DNA from: Rhodococcus sp. B7740
GTDB lineage: Bacteria; Actinomycetota; Actinomycetes; Mycobacteriales; Mycobacteriaceae
Direction of reading: 5' to 3'
Assembly (NCBI RefSeq): GCF_000954115.1
Contig: NZ_CP010797.1
Coordinates: 1,860,001-1,924,000 of the forward strand
Length of the DNA stretch: 64,000 nt
Position numbers and translations under genes: made by a program. The notes under the pieces are model-generated. The model made no database searches. It was not told the origin of the DNA and was given only the letters and a program-made list of their open reading frames with translations. Positions 44,445 to 56,062 of this stretch are shown piece after piece (the first letter of the stretch is position 1; each line of letters begins with the position of its first letter).

Positions 44445-46199
44445 TCATGCAACACCCGAATGCTCGACGGGCATCGCCGACGAACCCGACCGGATCTCGA
44501 CGATCGGCATTCGCAGACCACCCGGAGCATCCACCGGCACGACCGGGGAGTTCGGGGCGATCGGATCGAGGCGCTGGTACGGCAACCCCTGCGCCGGACG
44601 GAGATCCAGCTCGCCCTTGTTCGGCCACAGCGCGGCCGAACGCTCGGCCTGCGCGCTGATCGTCAGCGACGGGTTGACTCCGAGGTTGGCCGATACGGCA
44701 GCGCCGTCGACCACACTGAGCGTCGGGTAGCCGTGGACGCGATGGTACGGATCGATGACGCCGTGCTCGGGATCCGAGGCGATCGCGCAGCCACCGAGGA
44801 AGTGGGCCGTGAGCGGAATGTTGAACAACTCTCCCCACGTACCGCCTGCCACACCACCGATCTTCTTGGCGATGCGTCGGGTGGCGTCGTTGCCCTCCGG
44901 GATCCACGTCGGGTTGGGCTCACCGTGCCCCTGCTTGCTCGAGATCTTGCGGCCGAAGGCTCCGCGCTTGGTGAACGTGGTGATCGAGTTGTCCAGGTTC
45001 TGCATGACGAGCGCGATGATGGTGCGCTCGCTCCAGTGCCGGACGTTGACGACGCGGACGAACTGAATCGGATGAGCGATCATCGCGAACACGAACTTGA
45101 GCCACCGCGGGATCCTTCCGCCGCCGTCGGTCATCAGTGTCTGCAGCATGCCCATCGCGTTCGAGCCCTTGCCGTACCGGACCGGTTCGATGTGTGTGCT
45201 GGGACTGGGGTGGAACGAGGACGTGATGGCCACACCGTGCGTGAGATCCATGTTCGGATCGACCGCCAGCTTCGCGGCCCCGACGATCGACTCGGAGTTG
45301 GTGCGGGTCAGTTCCCCGAGCGTGTCCGACAGACGGGGCAGCGCACCCGTGTCCTTCATCTTGTGCAGCAGGTTCTGCGTACCCCAGGTGCCTGCAGCGA
45401 GAACCACATTGGCCGCACTGTAGGTCTTGCGGCCCTTGCGCAGCCGGGCGCCGGTTCGTTCGGTGTCGACGTCCCAGGTCCCGTCGGATCGGGGAACGAG
45501 ACCGGTGACGGTCGTCATCGGAACGATCTCGGCTCCTGCGCGCTCTGCCAGGCCCAGGTAGTTCTTGAGCAGGGTGTTCTTGGCTCCGTGGCGGCAACCG
45601 GTCATGCACTCGCCGCATTCGATGCATCCGGTGCGCTCGGGTCCTGCTCCGCCGAAGTACGGGTCCGGGACCGTCTTGCCCGGTTCTTCGCCGAAGAACA
45701 CTCCCACCGGTGTCTGGATGAAGGTATCGGCGACACCCATGTCCTCGGCGACCGACTTCATCACCTCGTCGGCGGGGGTCATGTGCGGGTTGCGGACGAC
45801 ACCGAGCATGCGGGTGGCCTGGTCGTAGAACGGGGAGAGCTCACTGCTCCAGTCGGTGATGTGCGCCCACTGCTTGTCCTCGAAGAACGGTGCCTGGGGC
45901 TTGTAGAGGGTGTTCGCGTAGTTCAGCGAACCGCCGCCGACTCCGGCACCGGCGAGGATGAGGCAGTCGCGCAGCAGGTGCACCCGCTGGATGCCGTAGA
46001 GGCCGAGCTTCGGTGCCCACAGGAAGCGCTTGAGATCCCAGCTGTTCTTCGCGAAGTCCTTGTCCTCGAAGCGTTGTCCGGCTTCCAGGATGCCGACGCG
46101 GTATCCCTTCTCCACCAACCGAAGCGCGGTGACGCTTCCGCCGAAGCCCGAACCGACGATCAAGACGTCGTAATCCGTTGCGCGAACAGCTGAACCCAT
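44445..46199 (-). CDS. choD: GMC-family FAD oxidoreductase, ChoD-like
   Basis: A 584-aa flavoprotein. The FAD-binding start is YDVLIVGSGFGGSVTALRLVEKG; GAGVGGGSLNYANTLY is the GMC block, and the C-terminal HFLGGCAIASDPEHGVIDPYHRVHGYPTLSVVDGAAVSANLGVNPSLTISAQAE closes the fold. It matches M. tuberculosis ChoD (Rv3409c), named cholesterol oxidase although activity on cholesterol is disputed. A cysteine cluster CIECGECMTGC (Cys 192, 195, 198, 202) suggests a metal or Fe-S site. ATG at 46199 follows GGAGGTC. It lies downstream of guaB3, separated by a terminator. Confidence 0.87.
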   Translation of the reverse strand: MGSAVRATDYDVLIVGSGFGGSVTALRLVEKGYRVGILEAGQRFEDKDFAKNSWDLKRFLWAPKLGLYGIQRVHLLRDCLILAGAGVGGGSLNYANTLYKPQAPFFEDKQWAHITDWSSELSPFYDQATRMLGVVRNPHMTPADEVMKSVAEDMGVADTFIQTPVGVFFGEEPGKTVPDPYFGGAGPERTGCIECGECMTGCRHGAKNTLLKNYLGLAERAGAEIVPMTTVTGLVPRSDGTWDVDTERTGARLRKGRKTYSAANVVLAAGTWGTQNLLHKMKDTGALPRLSDTLGELTRTNSESIVGAAKLAVDPNMDLTHGVAITSSFHPSPSTHIEPVRYGKGSNAMGMLQTLMTDGGGRIPRWLKFVFAMIAHPIQFVRVVNVRHWSERTIIALVMQNLDNSITTFTKRGAFGRKISSKQGHGEPNPTWIPEGNDATRRIAKKIGGVAGGTWGELFNIPLTAHFLGGCAIASDPEHGVIDPYHRVHGYPTLSVVDGAAVSANLGVNPSLTISAQAERSAALWPNKGELDLRPAQGLPYQRLDPIAPNSPVVPVDAPGGLRMPIVEIRSGSSAMPVEHSGVA

Positions 46200-46330
46200 G
46201 GTGACCTCCGCTACATCCGATGCTGTCGAACAGTATGCACACCCCCATGTGACTACCGCCACAACCGATTCTAGCTGTTACGAGAGGTATCACCAACACA
46301 GGGTCGGCTTACGTGGACGACATGCAGCAG

Positions 46331-46373
46331 AAAGGGCGCGCACCCCTGAGTGAAAGGAGTACGCGCCCTGTCG
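46331..46373 (-). terminator. Rho-independent-type terminator after guaB3
   Basis: On the minus strand AGGGCGCGtACtCC and GGgGTgCGCGCCCT form a long stem with a ten-base loop, followed by TTCT. It lies 13 bp past the guaB3 stop and upstream of choD. Confidence 0.72.
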
Positions 46374-46385
46374 GAGCAATGTCGA

Positions 46386-47525
46386 TCAAGCCCTGACGTT
46401 CAGGCCCACCTTCTGGAATTCCTTGAGATCGGAGTACCCGGACTTCGCCATCGACCGACGCAGCCCGCCGACGAGGTTGATCGAGCCGTACGACTCACGC
46501 GACGGTCCGTTGAGCACCTGATCCAGGCTCGGCCGCTCCCCCGCCGACATCGGCAGCAGCGCCCCGCGCGGCATGGACGGATGCGCCGCGGCCGACGGCC
46601 AGTACCAACCTCCGCCGGGAGCCTCCGCGGCGACGGCAAGCGGAGCACCGAGAACCGCAGCATCGGCCCCGCAGGCGATGGCCTTGGCGAGGGCACCGGA
46701 GGTGGTGATGTCGCCGTCGGCGATGACGTGCACGTAGCGCCCGCCGGTTTCGTCCAGGTAGTCCCGACGTGCCGCGGCCGCATCGGCGATGGCGGTGGCC
46801 ATCGGAACGCCGATGCCGAGCACCTCACCGGTGGTCGTGCCACCTTCGACCGAGCCGTAACCGACGATGACGCCTGCAGCGCCGGTGCGCATCAGGTGCA
46901 GCGCCGTGCGGTGATCGCTCACGCCGCCAGCGATGACGGGAACATCCAGCTCCGCGATGAAGGTCTTGAGGTTCAGCGGCTCGTCCTCACCGTGAGCCAC
47001 GTGCTCGGCGGAGATGATCGTGCCCTGGATGACCAGCAGATCGAGACCCGACGCCACCAGGGCGGGGGTGAGCGAGCGAGCGTTCTGCGGGCTCACCCGA
47101 ACGGCGACGGTCACCCCGGAGTCACGGACCTGACCGACGGCCGCGGCCAGCAGATCCGGCCGAAGCGGTGCCGCGTGCAGTTCCTGCAGGAAGGCGATAG
47201 GTGCGTCCGGATCGAGATCGGTCTCGGCGATGTGGATCAGCTGATCGAGCTTCGCCTGCACGTCCGCGTGGCGCGCCCAGAGTCCTTCACCGTTGATGAC
47301 ACCCAGCCCACCCTGGCGACCCAGCTCGATCGCGAACTCGGGCGAGACCAGAGCATCGGTCGGATGCGCCAGAACGGGAATGTCGAAGCGGTACGCGTCG
47401 AGCTGCCATGCCGTCGACACCTCCTTCGACGACCGGGTACGACGGGACGGCACGATGTCGATGTCGTCCAGCTGGTAGGTGCGGCGGGCTTCTCTGCCCA
47501 TGCCGATTTCAACGAGGTCGCGCAC
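46386..47525 (-). CDS. guaB3: GuaB3-family IMP-dehydrogenase-related protein
   Basis: A 379-aa TIM-barrel relative of IMPDH. It opens with VEIGMGREARRTYQLDDIDIVPSRRTRSSKEV, the actinobacterial GuaB3 start. The CBS domains are absent, and the Cys loop GSxCxTR of true IMPDH is replaced by VGYGSVEGGTTTGEVLGIGVP with no Cys, so dehydrogenase activity is unlikely. It resembles GMP-reductase-related proteins, and its role is unsettled. GTG 47525 follows AAAGGTG. Same arrangement as Rv3410c beside guaB2. Confidence 0.92.
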   Translation of the reverse strand: MRDLVEIGMGREARRTYQLDDIDIVPSRRTRSSKEVSTAWQLDAYRFDIPVLAHPTDALVSPEFAIELGRQGGLGVINGEGLWARHADVQAKLDQLIHIAETDLDPDAPIAFLQELHAAPLRPDLLAAAVGQVRDSGVTVAVRVSPQNARSLTPALVASGLDLLVIQGTIISAEHVAHGEDEPLNLKTFIAELDVPVIAGGVSDHRTALHLMRTGAAGVIVGYGSVEGGTTTGEVLGIGVPMATAIADAAAARRDYLDETGGRYVHVIADGDITTSGALAKAIACGADAAVLGAPLAVAAEAPGGGWYWPSAAAHPSMPRGALLPMSAGERPSLDQVLNGPSRESYGSINLVGGLRRSMAKSGYSDLKEFQKVGLNVRA

Positions 47526-47582
47526 GCGCGCACCTTTCTACTTCGAGAGCGAATCGAATCGGCCGAGGAAGGGCCGAGGCGA

Positions 47583-49223
<1,641 letters not shown>

Positions 49224-49392
49224 TCATCTGTTCAGCGCCGTGAACCATGGTATCGGCTAGGGCACAACCAGTGCGAATGCCTCCCGCTGTGAGTGGCTTC
49301 GAGCACCGAAATCGCAGTCCGCAGCATTGTCGGCGGCGGTCGCGTCCGGCATGTCGCATTCGAACAGCTGGCGCAGACCCACAAGTCCTGCG

Positions 49393-49398
49393 TACCGT
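49393..49398 (+). promoter_or_regulatory. -10 element for leaderless DUF5319 gene
   Basis: TACCGT within TGCGTACCGT (extended -10), six bases before GTG 49405. The GGAGG between them is too close to the GTG to serve as a Shine-Dalgarno. Confidence 0.5.
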
Positions 49399-49404
49399 GG
49401 AGGC

Positions 49405-49809
49405 GTGCGCGATCAACTGCCTCCCGGTCTACCCCCGGATCCGTTCGCCGGAGACCCAGCCGACCCGTCGGCCGCCCTCGACGCCATCGAGCCAGGCCAG
49501 CCTCTCGATCCTCAGGAGCGCCTGGCCGTCGAGGAAGACCTGGCGGACCTGGCTGTCTACGAGGCACTGCTCGGCCACCGCGGCATCCGCGGACTGGTCG
49601 TGTGCTGCGAGGACTGCCAGCAGGACCACTACCACGACTGGGACATGTTGCGGGCGAACCTTCTGCAGCTTCTGGTCGACGGAACCGTCCGTCCGCACGA
49701 GCCCGCCTACGACCCCGTCCCCGACGCCTACGTGACCTGGGATTACTGCCGCGGGTTCGCCGACGCTTCGATGAACGACGCGTTGCACGGCGACGGATTC
49801 GACAGCTGA
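49405..49809 (+). CDS. DUF5319 protein
   Basis: A 134-aa acidic soluble protein: LPPGLPPDPFAGDPADPSAALDAIEPGQPLDPQERLAVEEDLADLAVYEALLGHRGIRGLVVCCEDCQQDHYHDWDMLRANLLQLL, then a segment with YVTWDYCRGFADASMND. The CCEDCQQDHYHDW cluster (Cys and His) may bind metal. Length and position match Rv3412, between guaB2 and the sigD cluster. Function unknown. GTG 49405 was chosen over an upstream in-frame start because of that length and the -10. Confidence 0.85.
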   Translation: MRDQLPPGLPPDPFAGDPADPSAALDAIEPGQPLDPQERLAVEEDLADLAVYEALLGHRGIRGLVVCCEDCQQDHYHDWDMLRANLLQLLVDGTVRPHEPAYDPVPDAYVTWDYCRGFADASMNDALHGDGFDS

Positions 49810-49828
49810 TCCTTTCCGCATCTTCACA

Positions 49829-49867
49829 CGAAGAAGCCCGACACGATCATCGTGTCGGGCTTCTTCG
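49829..49867. terminator. Bidirectional terminator, 19-bp perfect stem
   Basis: CGAAGAAGCCCGACACGAT (49829-49847) pairs perfectly with 49849-49867 around a single central base. The A/T-containing outer ends give short U-tracts both ways. It separates the DUF5319 gene from convergent rsdA. Confidence 0.9.
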
Positions 49868-49893
49868 TCGTTCGGTGGGGAATCGAAACCCGG

Positions 49894-50904
49894 TCAGCTG
49901 CCGCCGGACGGAACCGACATGCGGTCGCGGTTCTCGGACGAACTACCTCCAGCGGTCGCTGTCGGCTGATCGGGCTCCTGAACCACAGTCGGCGTGACCT
50001 CGGGGGTCGTCGTCGGACTCGGAGTCGTCGTGGTGGGCGGAACCACGGGTGTCGTCGTCGGAGCCGGAGTGATCGGCACACCCGTGGTGTCGGGTGCGAC
50101 CTGATCCACCGGAGCCTGTGGCAACACGACCTCCGAGCTGGGCACCGGAGCCGGGATCACATCGGCAGGCGGCGGGACGGGCGCGGGCAGCGTCAGAGCC
50201 TGCAGTTCCTGCATCAGACGCGCCAGCCACTGATCGAGCTCGGCTCGCTGCGCGTCGTCGAGCACAGCGGAACTGCTGTTCGACGCACCGTCGAGCAGTG
50301 CGCGAGCGGCAGTGGTGTCCCCGGAGGACAGAAGATTTTCCGCCTCCTGCAGTTTGGACGTCGTATCGATCTGCGCCACGGTCGAATCGGCCTGCTCGGA
50401 GAAGACGACCGACTTGACGCTCCACAGCGGATCGTCCGGTGTCGAGTTGTACGAGATGACCACCAGGCCACCCATCACGACGGCGATCGCGGCTGCGGCA
50501 CCGGCGATGGGACGCAACAAACGCATCCGTCCACCGCGGTTGGCCGAGCTCGAGCGAGCCATGTCGGCGGCGAGCTTCTCGCGTTCGACCGACGCGACGA
50601 CCACGTCGAGGGAGGGTCCGGCCGGCATCGCCGGCGTGACCACGTCTGCTCGCCAATTGGCCAACAGTAGGGCGAGTTGGTACTCGTCTGCGTCATCGGT
50701 GGCAATCGGTCCGTCACCACTGATCGCGTCGATGAACGCATCGTCACGACGTACGGCGACGAGGTCCACTGGACCACCGTCTGCGCCGATGTCGGCATAG
50801 GGATCGTTCTGCTTCGGTCCAGTGGAGTTCACGTGCTCACCGATACGCGAGATTCCGCGACGCGGGGTCTCACCGGGGCCACCGTGACCATTGTCCCTAG
50901 CCAT
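49894..50904 (-). CDS. rsdA: Anti-sigma-D factor RsdA
   Basis: A 336-aa membrane anti-sigma factor. The cytoplasmic sigma-binding part (about 25-95) has VDLVAVRRDDAFIDAISGD and DEYQLALLLANWRADVVTPAMP, as in Rv3413c, followed by one helix (about 128-150), an external region, and a Pro/Thr-rich extracytoplasmic tail (TTTPVVPPTTTTPSPTTTPEVTP). In mycobacteria RsdA holds SigD until degraded by the ClpP protease. ATG at 50904 overlaps the sigD stop by eight bases. Confidence 0.92.
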   Translation of the reverse strand: MARDNGHGGPGETPRRGISRIGEHVNSTGPKQNDPYADIGADGGPVDLVAVRRDDAFIDAISGDGPIATDDADEYQLALLLANWRADVVTPAMPAGPSLDVVVASVEREKLAADMARSSSANRGGRMRLLRPIAGAAAAIAVVMGGLVVISYNSTPDDPLWSVKSVVFSEQADSTVAQIDTTSKLQEAENLLSSGDTTAARALLDGASNSSSAVLDDAQRAELDQWLARLMQELQALTLPAPVPPPADVIPAPVPSSEVVLPQAPVDQVAPDTTGVPITPAPTTTPVVPPTTTTPSPTTTPEVTPTVVQEPDQPTATAGGSSSENRDRMSVPSGGS

Positions 50905-51475
50905 ACATTTCACCTGCTCTCACAACTTCGTTCTTCAGTTTTGCGATAGCTCGGTGCTGAGCCACGCGGATAGCGCCTGCAGTGCTGCCGACGGCGGCTG
51001 CTGTTTCCTCGGCCGACAACCCGACTATCAGTCGGAGCACCAGAATCTCGCGGTGCTTGGCGGGCAAGGTGTCCAGCAGTGCAGTCATCTGTCGACTCGA
51101 CTCGGATTCGAGAGCGCGTTGCTCCGGTCCGTGCTCCATCGACACGACATCTGGTACTTCGGCGGCCGGGTCCGATTTGTTACGCGAGGCGCTCCGATGG
51201 GCGTCGGCGACCTTGTGAGCCGCGATGCCGTACACGAATGCCATGAACGGACGACCTTGGTCCTGGTATCGCGGCAAGGCGGTCATGACTGCCAAACAGA
51301 CCTCCTGCGCCACGTCGTCGGCCGAAAGCTGACCGCGTTCGGCCGAACCGACCCGTGCCCGGCAGTACCGAACGACGAGTGGTCGGATGAACTCCAAGAC
51401 CCGGGACAGAGCCAGTCGATCGCCTTGCGCTGCGGCAACGACGAAAGAGTCAAGCTCCTCACCCGCACTGTTCAT
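50897..51475 (-). CDS. sigD: ECF sigma factor SigD
   Basis: A 192-aa ECF sigma factor. Region 2 has LSADDVAQEVCLAVMTALPRYQDQGRPFMAFVYGIAAHKVADAHR; region 4 has LLDTLPAKHREILVLRLIVGLSAEETAAAVGSTAGAIRVAQHRAIAKLKN. ATG 51475 lies after GGGGAAAT; the frame extends upstream implausibly. Coupled to rsdA. In M. tuberculosis SigD drives ribosomal, lipid and chaperone-related genes. Confidence 0.94.
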   Translation of the reverse strand: MNSAGEELDSFVVAAAQGDRLALSRVLEFIRPLVVRYCRARVGSAERGQLSADDVAQEVCLAVMTALPRYQDQGRPFMAFVYGIAAHKVADAHRSASRNKSDPAAEVPDVVSMEHGPEQRALESESSRQMTALLDTLPAKHREILVLRLIVGLSAEETAAAVGSTAGAIRVAQHRAIAKLKNEVVRAGEMYG

Positions 51476-51611
51476 CGTCGACAAATTTCCCCGCGTTACA
51501 GGTACGCACCCGCCTGGGAGCGCTTCCACGTGGTGGTGGAACGAGACCAAGGATAGCGACACCACCCGGTCACAACCGAACCAATCGGTCCGACTCCGAC
51601 CCAGGTCCTGG

Positions 51612-52508
51612 TCAACCGACCGTCGAACCACCCAGGCGATCGATGGCGGCAGCCAAGTCGCCGGAGGCGATCATCCCGGCATCGACCCCACCTGTTCCCT
51701 CGCAGAGCATCGTGGCGGCCCAGCGCAGGGGTAGCAGACCTGCCATCTCCGCAGCGCAGGCCACCTGGACGGCCGACTCACGGGCACGGGAGGTCTCACC
51801 GGCACAGCTCAGTGCGGCCGCAACCACCAGGTCGGTCTTGACGATGTGCCGTAACGAATCGGCATCGTCGGCGAGAGCTCGAGCGGCCTCGGCGTGTCGG
51901 ACTGCCTCGGGTCCGTCGCCGCGCATCATCGCCAACTCGGCCGCCACCCACGCCGCCCGCAGTGCCGGGCGCCACGATCCCCGACCGACGTGGCCGTGCC
52001 GCTGGCCCGCACTGCGGGCCAGGAGGGTGTCCGCGAGGTGAAACCGTCCGCTTCCCAATGCATCTGCGGCCAGGCCGGTCAGCGCATCGCTACGGGCCTG
52101 AACGGAGTCCTCGGATTCCGACGGCCCTACGAGACCGACGAGAATGACAGCCATGCCGTCGAATCGGCGGGCTCGCTCGTGTTCGCCCACCTGACGCAGC
52201 CACGACGCTCTGGTCGAGGCGTGCAGCGACCGAAGTTCCGGGCCACGGGGCCGATGCCTCCGAAGCTCGATTTCGGCGGCGCTGTATCGACCCTGGCCCG
52301 CCAACGCGACACTGCGAAACCAGCTCTCTCGCGAATCGGTGGCGGCCGGGAGCGGAAATCGGCCGGGGTTGCTGCCGAAGGCAGCGTCGAAGAGTTCGGA
52401 CTGCGTCGCGGTGAACAGCGAGCTCTGCTCTGATGGCACGGACGCAAGGGTAGGGCCTGAGCCTGCGTCGAACCGCGCCCGAGTCCTACCGATTCGTGGC
52501 GACGTCAT
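51612..52508 (-). CDS. Conserved hypothetical protein upstream of sigD (Rv3415c-like)
   Basis: A 298-aa, Ala/Arg-rich, mostly helical soluble protein with TPR-like helix pairs (GRYSAAEIELRRHRPRGPELRSLHASTRASWLRQVGEHERARRFDGMA; LGSGRFHLADTLLARSA; RGDGPEAVRHAEAARALADDADSLRHIV). No catalytic motif. It sits between sigD and whiB3 as Rv3415c does. The true start could be a GTG near VPSEQSSLF (codon 25). A protein-interaction role is only a guess. Confidence 0.8.
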   Translation of the reverse strand: MTSPRIGRTRARFDAGSGPTLASVPSEQSSLFTATQSELFDAAFGSNPGRFPLPAATDSRESWFRSVALAGQGRYSAAEIELRRHRPRGPELRSLHASTRASWLRQVGEHERARRFDGMAVILVGLVGPSESEDSVQARSDALTGLAADALGSGRFHLADTLLARSAGQRHGHVGRGSWRPALRAAWVAAELAMMRGDGPEAVRHAEAARALADDADSLRHIVKTDLVVAAALSCAGETSRARESAVQVACAAEMAGLLPLRWAATMLCEGTGGVDAGMIASGDLAAAIDRLGGSTVG

Positions 52509-53158
52509 TACGTGGGGCGAATTCGCTATCGGACCGAAAAGGGCATCGGCGCATCGTTTCCTGTGCGCAGAAAGCAGTTTTCAAGGAATTAACAATGTGA
52601 ACACGGGCCGATTCGAGGACGAGAATCTGAACGCTGTGTGGCGAATAGGTTAATCGGCGCACTCGATCGCACATTCGGCTCACGACGCACAGCCTGCCGA
52701 ATCCGCGCCCACTCGAACGTCGCCCCGCGATCCACGCGATCGTCTCGGACACTCCGTGCGGGCTCGGTCGAGGGAACCGACGTCGAGCCCGAGGTGTTGA
52801 TCCGGACTACGCTCGGCACCACCGACACTGCTGTGATCAGCAGAAATACCGACAACAAGGTTCCGGTCGGATCCAGCTGGAGTCTCGTCGAACCGCCGCG
52901 GGACGTCTGCGTCGGAGCGCACCGCATCGGCAGCCGCACAGCCTGTGCACTCTCATCGTCTCGCGTGTCGGCGGATTCTTCAACAGGAAGGACACGCATG
53001 CGGGTGAGTCGAAGTAAATATCGCCCGTGTTAATTCTTTGCCCCATAACTATGCATTTGCCCACGACAGAGAACTATTGACTCGATTTCGTCGATCCACA
53101 TAACGTTGTCGACATTCGGATCACGAATCCGAGAAGCCACACCACCCTAGGAGTTTCC
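52509..53158. other. Long intergenic region before whiB3
   Basis: 650 bp. Both strands have open frames (plus 52638-53033; minus 52589-52999 with a hydrophobic run LLSVFLLITAVSVVPSVV) but codon bias is intermediate and no homologue is recognised. AT-rich blocks at 53011-53060 and 53078-53110 probably hold the whiB3 promoter. A short frame at 52998-53033 has a good ribosome site. Confidence 0.6.
52998..53033 (+). CDS. Possible 11-aa leader peptide before whiB3
   Basis: ATG with AGGAAGGA upstream encodes MRVSRSKYRPC then TAA, basic and ending in a single Cys, 125 bp before whiB3. It could be a regulatory uORF, or simply the end of the longer uncertain frame at 52638-53033. Unverified. Confidence 0.3.
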   Translation: MRVSRSKYRPC

Positions 53159-53452
53159 ATGCCGCAGCCGAATCACCTCCCTGGGCCGAACGCCGACATT
53201 TGGGATTGGCAAATGCACGGCCTGTGCCGTGGCGTCGATTCGTCCATGTTCTTCCACCCGGACGGCGAGCGGGGCCGGGCACGAGCACAGCGCGAGATGC
53301 GAGCCAAGGAAATGTGCCGCAGCTGCCCCGTACTCGCTCAATGCCGTACACACGCTCTCAACGTCAGCGAGCCCTACGGGATCTGGGGCGGGATGTCCGA
53401 GACCGAGCGGGAACTGCACGCTCGTCACAATCGCCGCCGCATCGCGGTGTAG
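53159..53452 (+). CDS. whiB3: WhiB3-like iron-sulfur redox regulator
   Basis: A 97-aa Wbl protein. Four cluster-binding cysteines are at 23, 53, 56 and 62 (C-x29-C-x2-C-x5-C), the turn is GIWGG at 74-78, and the basic tail RHNRRRIAV contacts DNA. WhiB3 senses redox state and NO through its 4Fe-4S cluster and binds the primary sigma factor; in mycobacteria it tunes lipid synthesis. ATG 53159 follows AGGAG. Synteny with sigD and groEL supports the WhiB3 subclass. Confidence 0.92.
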   Translation: MPQPNHLPGPNADIWDWQMHGLCRGVDSSMFFHPDGERGRARAQREMRAKEMCRSCPVLAQCRTHALNVSEPYGIWGGMSETERELHARHNRRRIAV

Positions 53453-53465
53453 TCACCCCAACACC

Positions 53466-53505
53466 GAGAAAGCCCCCCAACCCGTTCGGGTTGGGGGGCT
53501 TTCTC
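53466..53505. terminator. Bidirectional terminator, 19-bp perfect stem
   Basis: GAGAAAGCCCCCCAACCCG (53466-53484) pairs fully with 53487-53505, with TT at the apex. It is followed by TTTCTC-type tails on both strands and separates whiB3 from convergent groL. Confidence 0.93.
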
Positions 53506-53518
53506 GTGTCACCGAACG

Positions 53519-55141
<1,623 letters not shown>

Positions 55142-55229
55142 TTACTCCTTCGAGCAAATAAACTCGATCGAACGCACACCGCCCCGGGACCGACACGAAA
55201 ATCGGATACCGGGGCGGATGCGTTGTGGC

Positions 55230-55529
55230 CTACTTGGCGATGACAGCCAGCACGTCGCGTGCCGACAGAATCAGGTACTCCTCGCCGGCGTACTTGATCT
55301 CGGTGCCGCCGTACTTGCTGTAGATGACGGTGTCACCTTCTTTGACGTCGACCGGGATGCGGTTGCCCTTCTCGGTGACACGGCCTTCGCCCACGGCGAC
55401 GACGGTGCCCTCCTGGGGCTTCTCCTTGGCTGTGTCGGGGATGACCAGACCGGAGGCGGTCGTCGTCTCGGCCTCGTTGGCCTGGACGAGGATCTTGTCC
55501 TCGAGCGGCTTGATTTTCACGCTCGCCAC
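55230..55529 (-). CDS. groES: 10-kDa co-chaperonin GroES
   Basis: A 99-aa co-chaperonin. [46 protein letters not shown] includes the mobile loop, and the end is [19 protein letters not shown] 55529 follows TGGAGGG; the longer frame to 55616 is leader sequence. groL follows after 97 bp. Confidence 0.96.
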   Translation of the reverse strand: MASVKIKPLEDKILVQANEAETTTASGLVIPDTAKEKPQEGTVVAVGEGRVTEKGNRIPVDVKEGDTVIYSKYGGTEIKYAGEEYLILSARDVLAVIAK

Positions 55530-56062
55530 GTTGAGCCCTCCAAAGTTATGGGGTACGCGCCCGGGGTCGGATCCCCGGACAGCTGTGTGTATGTACTTCT
55601 CGTGCGGTTCTGACAATCACGGCCTGAACTCGTTCCCGTCGTCGCGGGTGCCGGGACTTCGCTCGGTGCCAACTAGCACTCTATACACGAGAGTGCCAGC
55701 ACTCAAGGGCTGGGTTCGCCAGGTTCGCGGCGCGGTGGTCGGACGGGTGCGCACGAGGGCGATCGCCCACCGCTTCGCGCAACCACGCACATCCGACGAC
55801 TGCCGAATCGGGGCCCGAAACGCCGAACGTCCACGTCGTTTCTCGCTGTTTTCCCGGACTCCGTGAAGTCTCCGAAAGGCCAGGTAGAAGGCCATCAACA
55901 GTCATCGGGTAACGGACCGAGCGGCCTATTACAGTCGCGCCGGAGCTCGAAGTAACGTTACGATAACGGAGCTGTGCGAACGATAACGATCGGCAGCTGT
56001 GCCGCGACAAGGCACTCAGGGCAGTCGATTTCCGACAGATACACAGGGGCGGGAGGTGAAGC
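55530..56062. other. Divergent promoter region between groES and the Hsp70-like gene
   Basis: 533 bp holding the CIRCE operator on the groES side and, towards the Hsp70-like gene, a palindrome GTAACGTTAC (55952-55961) and the direct repeat CGATAACG at 55961 and 55981. No gene supportable. Confidence 0.7.
55673..55699 (-). promoter_or_regulatory. CIRCE operator (HrcA site) of groES-groL
   Basis: CTAGCACTC-N9-GAGTGCCAG fits the CIRCE consensus TTAGCACTC-N9-GAGTGCTAA with few mismatches, so the heat-shock repressor HrcA is expected to bind. It is 144 bp before the groES start. A further AGCACTC at 55698-55704 abuts it. Confidence 0.88.

Noticed and set aside
43638..46193. 851-aa plus-strand open frame
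   Set aside because: Antisense shadow of guaA and choD; the sequence is Arg/His-rich with no domain, as expected for antisense frames in high-GC DNA.
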